DNA of 64,000 bases, taken from positions 22,739 to 86,738 of the forward strand of contig WRED01000004.1 in NCBI GenBank assembly GCA_009779495.1, written 5' to 3'. Both the position numbers and the translations under genes were made by a program. Origin of the DNA: Oscillospiraceae bacterium (GTDB lineage Bacteria > Bacillota > Clostridia > Oscillospirales > Acutalibacteraceae). The notes below the pieces were generated by a model. It saw only the letters and a program-made list of their open reading frames with translations. It made no database searches and was not told where the DNA came from. This document shows, one piece after another, positions 58,120-64,000 of the stretch; positions within the stretch are counted from its first letter, which is position 1; each line of letters opens with the position of its first letter.

Positions 58120-58755
58120 TCAAAGTGAAACGAAAACTTCAAGATGCTGATTCACATATATTTTGACCGACTCAAACGCCGCGCCGCTTTCACGCTCCAT
58201 GACCGCGCGGAAAGCTTCGTTCAGGTCGCTGACGCCGGGCTCCGTGACGGAAATCTCCTCGTCCTCGCCGTCGAACATCTGATACCCCCGCGCGAAAACC
58301 GAAGCGAATTCCCCGCCGATAACGTCCCGTGCGGCGGCATTCGCGGCAGTGGTGAGGGGCTTGCCGTTTTGCCGGAAGAACGCGCCGAGGCTTTCCGCGC
58401 CCTCGCAAAGCACATAATAAAGGGCGTAGACATACTGCTTCGGCACGGGCAGAGAGTGAAACGCCGCGTTCATGTCGGACTGCGGCTCAAGCTCCTTTTG
58501 GATCACGGCGGCCAGCCCGCGCAAGAGCCGCTTCGGTTCCTCCGCGCGCGCCTTTTCGGCGGTCAGGGACGCGAACTCTATCGCCAGGTCGTGCTCTTCT
58601 TTGAGCTGCTTGAGGATGGACTCGCGGTCGGCGCCGGAGCGGCGGGACGACGCGGCCGCTTTCATCCATACGAATACGGTCACGATGAGCAGCGCGGCGA
58701 AAGCTGCCACTAAATACCAGTATTGGCCAAAGTACGCCAAGATTTCTTTAAACAT
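58120..58755 (-). CDS. membrane-anchored protein of unknown function
   Basis: 211 residues from ATG 58755 behind AAAGG; longer in-frame reading would overlap rsmI. One N-terminal membrane helix (about residues 10-30, YWYLVAAFAALLIVTVFVWM) and a charged helical domain. No recognised motif; an FRQNGKPLTTAANAAARDVIGGEF segment is the most distinctive part. It starts 4 bases after the rsmI stop and is probably co-transcribed and coupled. Confidence 0.65.
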   Translation of the reverse strand: MFKEILAYFGQYWYLVAAFAALLIVTVFVWMKAAASSRRSGADRESILKQLKEEHDLAIEFASLTAEKARAEEPKRLLRGLAAVIQKELEPQSDMNAAFHSLPVPKQYVYALYYVLCEGAESLGAFFRQNGKPLTTAANAAARDVIGGEFASVFARGYQMFDGEDEEISVTEPGVSDLNEAFRAVMERESGAAFESVKIYVNQHLEVFVSL

Positions 58756-58759
58756 ATTA

Positions 58760-59599
58760 TCAGCCTTTCTCACTAATCTCACAAAGCAATTTATAGATAT
58801 CGGCTTTTTTGAAGCCGGTTTCTTTCGCGGCGGCCTTTGCCGCGTCACTGACGGACATGCCGTCCGCCATATAACCTCGCGCGGTTTCGGCGGCGGCTTC
58901 GAGGGTGACCGGCTCAGGCTTTGGCAGACATGCCCCCTCGACGATGAGCACGAATTCGCCTTTCGGCGTCTGCTCGGCAAACATTCCGGCCGCTTCCGAC
59001 AGCGTCGTGCGCGTGACAGTCTCGTGGATTTTCGTCAGCTCCTTGACAAGCGCGATACGGCGGTCCCCGAACGCTTCATGCAGGTCCCGCAGCGTTGACG
59101 CGAGTTTGTGCGGCGCTTCGTAGAAAATCATCGTGCGCCGCTCCGTGAGCAGGGAATCGAGGTGCTCGCGGCGGCTTCGCCTGTTCACGCTCAAAAATCC
59201 CTCGAAAGTGAAGCGGCCGGCAGGCATCCCGGACACGGACAGCGCCGCCGCGAAAGCGCACGGTCCCGGAACCGACTCCACGCGGATGCCGTGATCATGG
59301 CACGCGGCGACAAGCTCCTCGCCGGGGTCGGAAACGGCGGGCATTCCGGCGTCCGTGACAAGGGCGCAGGACTCACCCGACAAAAGCCGCGCGATGATTT
59401 CCTCGCCGCGCTCACGGCGGTTGTGCTCGAAGTAGCTGACCAGCGGCTTTTTGACGCCGTAGCGGTTGAGCAGCTTCAGCGTGACGCGGGTGTCCTCAGC
59501 GGCGATGAAGTCGCAGGTCTCAAGGGCGCTGAGGCCACGCGGGGAGAAGTCGCCGAGATTGCCGATGGGGGTGCCCACGACGTATAGAATGCCCGGCAT
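58760..59599 (-). CDS. rsmI: 16S rRNA (cytidine1402-2'-O)-methyltransferase
   Basis: 279 residues of the RsmI/YraL family. The N-terminal GTPIGNLGD (9-17), AAEDTRVTLKLLNRYG, VTDAGMPAVSDPGE and VPGPCAFAAALSVSGMP are the SAM-binding tetrapyrrole-methylase-like motifs; GEFVLIVEG lies near the C-terminal domain. It 2'-O-methylates C1402 of 16S rRNA. ATG behind AGGAGTC. Upstream on the same strand are two SAM-dependent methyltransferases, matching the yabB-yabC order of Bacillus in part. Confidence 0.95.
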   Translation of the reverse strand: MPGILYVVGTPIGNLGDFSPRGLSALETCDFIAAEDTRVTLKLLNRYGVKKPLVSYFEHNRRERGEEIIARLLSGESCALVTDAGMPAVSDPGEELVAACHDHGIRVESVPGPCAFAAALSVSGMPAGRFTFEGFLSVNRRSRREHLDSLLTERRTMIFYEAPHKLASTLRDLHEAFGDRRIALVKELTKIHETVTRTTLSEAAGMFAEQTPKGEFVLIVEGACLPKPEPVTLEAAAETARGYMADGMSVSDAAKAAAKETGFKKADIYKLLCEISEKG

Positions 59600-59629
59600 A
59601 TGACTCCTCCTTTGTTTTTTTATGCAATC

Positions 59630-60445
59630 CTACTTGCGGCAAATCATCAGCGCGTGGTTCGCAAGCCCCGTGCACGAACGGCTTGCGCTCATTCTGTCCG
59701 CAAGCTCCATGTACCAGGCGAACTGCTCCCCGCTCATCGTGTTTACCGCGCTTGCCGCGAAGAAAAAATCCAGCCCGCAATTTTTTATGACCGCGAGTTT
59801 TTTCTGCCCCGCGTCGTATTCCATTTCCTCGGGTGAGGTGAAGAAAAACAGGCCGGGACGCTCGTCGTCGGTGTGATGCTCAAACACGTACTCGTTTGTC
59901 TTTGCGTTGGGGTATATGCTTCGCCATTTGCCGAACCTTTTGCGCCGCCATCTATCGTCTACGCACGCGCCCGCATAGACGCCGATCCCGTTTATATAGG
60001 CAAAGGCCAATACCGCGCCGGTTCGCGCGATTCTGTAGCATTCATTGAAAACCTTTGCCCGTTCCTCGCGGGACAAATGATACATGGGACCCAGGCAAAG
60101 CACGGCATCGAAGCTGTTATCCGCGAATTCGGGGAGACTTGCCGCGTCGCCGACCGCCGCGCGGAGATTCGTTTTACCCTCAGCCGCGATCTTCTTGTTG
60201 AAAACCGCGATGTTGTCGGGCGAGAGGTCAATGCCCGTATATTCGGCGCATTTATCGGCGAAAAACATGCCGTAATATCCCGTCGCGCAACCAAGCTCAA
60301 TCACGCGGGACCCGGGCGTGATGTATTCGGCGAGCAGTTTTTTGGTGTAGTGGAATTCAAGGCCGGTCGATCTTGACTCTGCGTACCTGTTGTCCTCTTT
60401 GCCGCCGCTGTATTTGGCGATGACTTTTTCGCGATTTGAATCCAT
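59630..60445 (-). CDS. class I SAM-dependent methyltransferase
   Basis: 271 residues. SAM-binding motif I VIELGCATGYYGMFFADK, motif II-like GIDLSPDNIAVFNKK and a post-motif LCLGPMYHL. Aromatic residues near the C-terminal part (SPEEMEYDAGQKK) suggest a small-molecule or lipid substrate. GGGGGA precedes the ATG. It sits between rsmI and the TrmN6-like gene but does not resemble a known rRNA enzyme. Confidence 0.82.
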   Translation of the reverse strand: MDSNREKVIAKYSGGKEDNRYAESRSTGLEFHYTKKLLAEYITPGSRVIELGCATGYYGMFFADKCAEYTGIDLSPDNIAVFNKKIAAEGKTNLRAAVGDAASLPEFADNSFDAVLCLGPMYHLSREERAKVFNECYRIARTGAVLAFAYINGIGVYAGACVDDRWRRKRFGKWRSIYPNAKTNEYVFEHHTDDERPGLFFFTSPEEMEYDAGQKKLAVIKNCGLDFFFAASAVNTMSGEQFAWYMELADRMSASRSCTGLANHALMICRK

Positions 60446-60457
60446 GCAAATCCCCCT

Positions 60458-61180
60458 CTATTTATTACGATATGAGCCGTATATCGTGAGCGCTTCCTTT
60501 GTCAGCTCCGTGCCGTCCGTGGTCATGACAAGCTCCGGCTCGATGATCATGCCCGGCCTGCCTCCCTTGCGCCCCTCAGCTAAAATCAGCATCGGCTCGC
60601 GTCCCTTTTGGTGGACGACGGTGCGCAGACGCTTCGGTTCAAGCCCGTGCTCCCGCATGGAGCAGACGACGTCGGCCAGACGTTCCGGGCGGTGGCAGAC
60701 ACAAAAGCGCCCGCCGAAGCGCAGCAGCCTTTTGGCGGCTTCCGCAACGTCGGAAAAGCGGCACGTCACCTCATGCCGCGCGATGAGCGACGCATCGTCC
60801 GCGCTTTGTATCCCGGCAAGCGGCGCCTTGTACGGCGGGTTCATGGTCACGAGATCACAGGAAGCCGGGGGCAAAACGCTTATGTCGCGCAGGTCGCCGT
60901 TCACGACCTCAAGCCTTTTGTGAAGCCCGTTCAGTTCGGCGGCCTTTCGCATAAGCTCACACGCGTCCGGCTGTATTTCAAGCGCGGTGACGCGTAAACA
61001 GCGCGACTCGCGAATCCACAGCAACGGAATGATCCCGCAGCCGGAGCCTAAGTCGCAGGCGATATCTTTTTGTTTCGGATTGGAAAAGTATGCCAAAACA
61101 AACGCGTCCGTGCCAAAGCGGTGGACGTCGGAGAGCACGGCGGTTATGCCGTTGCCAAGCGGTTCACAATTCATCATCAT
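60458..61180 (-). CDS. tRNA1(Val) (adenine-37-N6)-methyltransferase-like protein
   Basis: 240 residues. DLGSGCG (43-49) binds SAM. The N6-adenine signature NPPYK begins at 114, and FCVCHRPERLADV follows. This is the TrmN6/YfiC (YabB in Bacillus) pattern. It methylates A37 of tRNA1Val in related organisms; specificity here is inferred. The start overlaps the stop of the upstream SLOG gene (TGATGATG region), indicating coupling. The yabB-yabC-type neighbourhood supports the call. Confidence 0.85.
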   Translation of the reverse strand: MMMNCEPLGNGITAVLSDVHRFGTDAFVLAYFSNPKQKDIACDLGSGCGIIPLLWIRESRCLRVTALEIQPDACELMRKAAELNGLHKRLEVVNGDLRDISVLPPASCDLVTMNPPYKAPLAGIQSADDASLIARHEVTCRFSDVAEAAKRLLRFGGRFCVCHRPERLADVVCSMREHGLEPKRLRTVVHQKGREPMLILAEGRKGGRPGMIIEPELVMTTDGTELTKEALTIYGSYRNK

Positions 61181-61704
61181 ACATCAAAAAGTGTGGGATA
61201 ATCGTACTGGCGGGGGTCGATATAAACGATTTCCATGCCGCGCGCCCTGGCCAGCCTGACGGTTTGCCCGGTGCCGCTTTGACGCTGGGTCGGGTCGTAC
61301 AGGGCGACCAAAACATCGGAATGGTCCACCATATATTTGTTGCGTTCGGCGTAGCAGCCCTTGAAGTAATGATCGGACAGGCAGACGGTTTCGTCGCACA
61401 TGGCGAGGATCTCGCGGTAACGCCGCTTGTCCTCGTCGGAATAGCGGCTGTCCTGCCCGCGAAAGGGGACGACGGCGGCGAGTTTGATATAGAAATATTC
61501 CTTTTTCAGCTCACTGACGGCCTCCGCGAACCAGATATCCGCGCCGCTGGACATGCCGGTATAAAACATGGAGACGCCTTTTTTGTGCAGATTTTCCAGC
61601 ACAAGGAAGATATCCCGGCGCATGGAGCGAAACTCGTCCGCGTTTTCGTCAGTGCTGAAAGAGATTTTTTCGGCACGGTGTCCGGTAAAGCAGCATGAAA
61701 GCAT
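61177..61704 (-). CDS. SLOG-family (DUF1273/YpsA-like) protein, copy 3
   Basis: 175 residues. CFTGHRAEKISFSTDENADEF, YTGMSSGADIWFAEAV and YFKGCYAERNKYMVDHSDVLVALYD match the same family as copies 1 and 2, but with a different N-terminal loop. AAGGTC precedes the ATG. It is part of the TrmN6/rsmI transcription unit, without an XRE neighbour, so it may be the housekeeping member. It overlaps the TrmN6 start by four bases. Confidence 0.82.
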   Translation of the reverse strand: MLSCCFTGHRAEKISFSTDENADEFRSMRRDIFLVLENLHKKGVSMFYTGMSSGADIWFAEAVSELKKEYFYIKLAAVVPFRGQDSRYSDEDKRRYREILAMCDETVCLSDHYFKGCYAERNKYMVDHSDVLVALYDPTQRQSGTGQTVRLARARGMEIVYIDPRQYDYPTLFDV

Positions 61705-61721
61705 GGGAGAATTGACCTTTC

Positions 61722-62483
61722 TTAAACGGTGGCTATAACCTCGTTGTCGTATTTGTCGGCCTCGGCAGACTTAATGGCTTCTTCAATTTTTATGTTGATA
61801 TTATGCTTCCCTCTGTGAAGATAAGGGTAAAACCGCAGGGGTATGTAGAACGCGAAAGCGCCGACGGCATTGAATACCATGTCGGTCATCGTGTCTATAA
61901 GCGCGAAACGCGTGGGGTCAAGAGGGTCGAACAGGGTTTTATCCGAGCCGGACAGCACGGCAAGCTCATATGACCAATGCTGCGTGTCGCCGCGGAACAC
62001 TTGATCAAACGCGAATTCGCCGATTTCCCAAAGCCCCGACATCATAAACGAAAAACCCAGCGCGCACAGCAGGACGATTTTTTCAGGCGCGGTTTTTTGG
62101 TCGCGCTTTTGCATCGCGACGGCGATCTCATAGCCGATGAACACCAGGCCCGCGCCGCAGAGCAGGTGCAAAAAGGTGTCCCACCAGCCGACGGCATAAT
62201 AGTAGTCGAGGTATGCGCCGAAGAAAGACGCGCCGAAAAATCCCGGGATCAGCGCATCCTGCACTCTTGACGGAATCTGCCGGAAGAAAGTTTTTTCCGG
62301 CATCAGCATCATAAGCTCCCACGTGAACATGCCCAGCAGATTGAACGATATCTGGGTCGCTTTCTGCGTATCGGTTGACAGCATGGGGATCAGCGCGTAA
62401 ACCATCAGGGCGCGCATGATCCACCAGTAGACAAGCTGCCGCTTTTTGCAGCCGGACAGGACGCGGATTATGTAGTTCTTCAA
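61722..62483 (-). CDS. polytopic membrane protein (DUF2238/YjdF-like)
   Basis: 253 residues from a TTG at 62483, where GGTGG lies 6 bases upstream; no better start is seen. Six hydrophobic helices are visible, with a conserved WWDTFLHLLCGAGLVFIGYEIA region and SGLWEIGEFAFDQVFRGDTQHW, as in YjdF-type membrane proteins, plus a DTMTDMVFNAVGA segment. Function unknown. A KYDNEVIATV tail is cytoplasmic by charge. It is 17 bases upstream of SLOG copy 3 and probably the first gene of that unit. Confidence 0.68.
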   Translation of the reverse strand: MKNYIIRVLSGCKKRQLVYWWIMRALMVYALIPMLSTDTQKATQISFNLLGMFTWELMMLMPEKTFFRQIPSRVQDALIPGFFGASFFGAYLDYYYAVGWWDTFLHLLCGAGLVFIGYEIAVAMQKRDQKTAPEKIVLLCALGFSFMMSGLWEIGEFAFDQVFRGDTQHWSYELAVLSGSDKTLFDPLDPTRFALIDTMTDMVFNAVGAFAFYIPLRFYPYLHRGKHNINIKIEEAIKSAEADKYDNEVIATV

Positions 62484-62594
62484 ATGTATCCACCTTTGCA
62501 AACAGAATAAATTTAAGTATACCATTTCGCCGAAGCAAAGTAAATTACTTCGGCGAAAATAAGACGAAGACAAAAATTACCAACGGACTGTCTC

Positions 62595-63764
62595 CTAATC
62601 CCTGCCAACTGATTCCTCACGCCTGATAAGTGCCCACGTCGCGTCAATAAGATGCCTGAACTGCGGCTCGGCCAGCTGTTCGCATATAAACTTCTGGCGC
62701 GGCGAATTGATGTCCTCGCCGGAAATTTCCATAAATCCGCGCTCGCGGCACATATTTTGGATTCGTGTGAGCTGCTCTATTGTGTTGCGCGACGGCATGT
62801 ACGTGACCGCGTCAACGCCGTTTTCCGAAAGCGTGTCAAACAGGACGCCCAGGTAATCGTCCTCGAACTTCTGCGCTTTTTTGTCGCCGGTTACAGAATC
62901 GCCCACGTCGCCCAAATAAGCGTAGCACAGCAGCGCGCCGGTTTCCCTGGCGAGCTTTGACAGCGATTTCAGGTGCATACACTCGTCGGCCGCGGAGACG
63001 TATATCCCCTCTATGAATCCCGCTTTCAAAGTGCCGAGCAGGTCGTAGTCGAAATAGGGGTTCGCGGGGTCGGCCAGCTGTGCCCTCTGTTTATCGGACA
63101 GCGGGAGCCTGAGCTGATCTTCGACGAACGCGGCCGTGCCCTCCCGTCCGACGGTCCCGACGATTTTTTTGCAGACGGCGTACATCAGGTGCCGCTCGGT
63201 GACGCTTCCGCCCTCCGTGAATTTTGACAGCGGCAGGACGTCCCTATCAAAATCTACATCGATCCCATACGCGCCCAGGACAGCGTTTGCGTTCGCGGCC
63301 ATTTTGCGGTTGCGGGCGTTCCTTTTTTCGCGCAGAGGGGCAAAGGCATCCTGCAAAAATTTGACGCGCCCGCGCGGTACGCCGTGAAGCGCCATATACG
63401 CCACGCTTTTTTGGTCGGGGTTGTTGACGAGCCTGCCCTCAAGCGCGGTGCCGTCCAAACTGACGCGGCACTCGAGTCCGACCGTAGTCGCCACGCCGGC
63501 GAGCTCCCCGGCTCTTGTGAATTCGTCCGCGCCGGCGATGGAGTCATGATCCATCAGCCCGGCGGTCATGAGCGTCGCTGCGCGGGCGAAGTAGACGGCG
63601 GCGGCGGGGGAGTAGGGCGAAAAAGAGTAGAAAGTGTGGATGTGGTTGTTGGCGTACAGGTTGGAGCGCTTTGGAGGCTCGGTTTCCGATTTGATGAGGG
63701 ATTCGAGCGCGGCAAGGCGGTCTTGCGCCGATCCGGTGTTAAGCTTTTTGAGGATGTTTTGCAT
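62595..63764 (-). CDS. PHP-domain phosphoesterase-like protein
   Basis: 389 residues from ATG 63764 behind AAAGGAC. PHP motif I is HIHTFYSFSP (His41, His43), motif II is MDHDSIAG (71-78) and later metal-ligand segments include VGLECRVS and LLCYAYLGDVG. Metal-dependent phosphoesterase activity is likely. A long middle insertion (about 130-250) is not typical of HisK-type enzymes, so the substrate is unknown. It starts some 110 bases upstream of the membrane-protein gene, same strand. Confidence 0.82.
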   Translation of the reverse strand: MQNILKKLNTGSAQDRLAALESLIKSETEPPKRSNLYANNHIHTFYSFSPYSPAAAVYFARAATLMTAGLMDHDSIAGADEFTRAGELAGVATTVGLECRVSLDGTALEGRLVNNPDQKSVAYMALHGVPRGRVKFLQDAFAPLREKRNARNRKMAANANAVLGAYGIDVDFDRDVLPLSKFTEGGSVTERHLMYAVCKKIVGTVGREGTAAFVEDQLRLPLSDKQRAQLADPANPYFDYDLLGTLKAGFIEGIYVSAADECMHLKSLSKLARETGALLCYAYLGDVGDSVTGDKKAQKFEDDYLGVLFDTLSENGVDAVTYMPSRNTIEQLTRIQNMCRERGFMEISGEDINSPRQKFICEQLAEPQFRHLIDATWALIRREESVGRD

Positions 63765-63892
63765 TTTTGTTGTCCTTTCGGCATAAACGGCCATATAAAG
63801 GCTTTTGCTTATTAGTGACGATTGATTTCTTTAAGTAAATGGTAAACGACTGTTGTATCCGGCATTATTTCCGCTCCACTAGGGCGTGTTTG

Positions 63893-64000
63893 AAAAATCC
63901 CCGTGTGTGGATTTTTGAGTGATTTTTTCGCCGCACAAGGCGAAATTTTGCAGGAATACGCCCGTATTTCGAAAAATTTTAACGCAGTGCGACGGAAAAA
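63893..64000. repeat. intergenic repeat with TGATTTTTTCGCC start, truncated by window end
   Basis: Begins with a hairpin (AAAAATCC 63893-63900 / GGATTTTT 63909-63916), then TGATTTTTTCGCCGCAC (63920 on), a sequence like the right end of the 50251-50330 element. A CGCAGTGCGACGGAAAAA stretch at the window edge looks like the matching inverted end. No gene is visible in the last 200 bases. Confidence 0.5.

Noticed and set aside
1..64000. CRISPR array, rRNA, tRNA, integrase or transposase genes
   Set aside because: No regularly spaced identical repeats with spacers, no cloverleaf or rRNA-like stretch and no transposase or integrase protein was recognised in either strand.

Overview
This window most likely comes from the chromosome of an endospore-forming, low-GC-lineage (Firmicutes) anaerobe of class Clostridia. 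By family resemblance it is probably an Oscillospirales-type gut or rumen organism, but the exact family cannot be fixed from the sequence. The sporulation pair gpr-spoIIP lies beside rpsT, the order known from Bacillus. Ribosome binding sites are strong AGGAGG types, GTG and TTG starts are frequent, and base composition is roughly half G+C. There are no rRNA or tRNA genes, no CRISPR array and no recognisable transposase. Small intergenic repeats, however, are unusually abundant.

Layout. (1) 1-3066: end of a small membrane protein, rpsT, gpr and spoIIP, the last with a good sigma-E-like promoter. (2) 3277-6563: four tandem secreted proteins with a shared architecture that I cannot assign to a known system. 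(3) 6707-16763: isoleucyl-tRNA synthetase, alpha/beta hydrolase, flavodoxin, DUF2812 protein, acpP-proS, and a cell-surface LRR/dockerin-like protein. (4) 16829-26430: a corrinoid-dependent methyl-transfer locus. It has three uroporphyrinogen-decarboxylase-family methyltransferases, a B12-binding protein, a DUF2284 protein and an ATP-dependent reductive activator. A membrane-protein gene interrupted at a 9-G tract lies inside it. (5) 26467-44378: a SecB-like chaperone, a secreted lipase-like protein, then a glycan-degradation block (NagB, aminotransferase, DUF4838 hydrolase, Gfo/Idh/MocA oxidoreductase, GH20, GH2, an unclassified propeller/toroid protein, VanW, GyrI-like, GH38). The GH20, GH2 and GH38 enzymes lack signal peptides, so imported host-type glycans are probably trimmed in the cytoplasm. 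(6) 44498-54865: PrsA-like foldase, RluA, acyltransferase, FAD oxidoreductase, EamA transporter, a frameshifted GLUG-motif surface protein, an O-antigen-ligase-like protein and a GDPD lipoprotein. (7) 54816-56201: a duplicated regulator/SLOG module, one copy decayed. (8) 56286-63764: SDR/isomerase pair, rsmI and two further methyltransferases, a third SLOG protein, a membrane protein and a PHP-domain protein.

The most unusual signals are in the intergenic DNA. Six short arrays of a 7-bp unit (TAGAYNN) occur. Because 7 is not a multiple of 3, three units put a TAG stop in all three frames, and four of the arrays begin with the stop codon of the gene they follow. A second heptad array (GAATTRA) has the same property. 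Three copies of a roughly 100-bp imperfect palindrome, two 3'-end elements with TGATTTTTT ends, and a 73-bp inverted-repeat element complete the set. Two small genes (46357-46509, 56286-57134) are bracketed by heptad arrays. The paired SLOG/XRE modules each carry their own, different palindromic operators.
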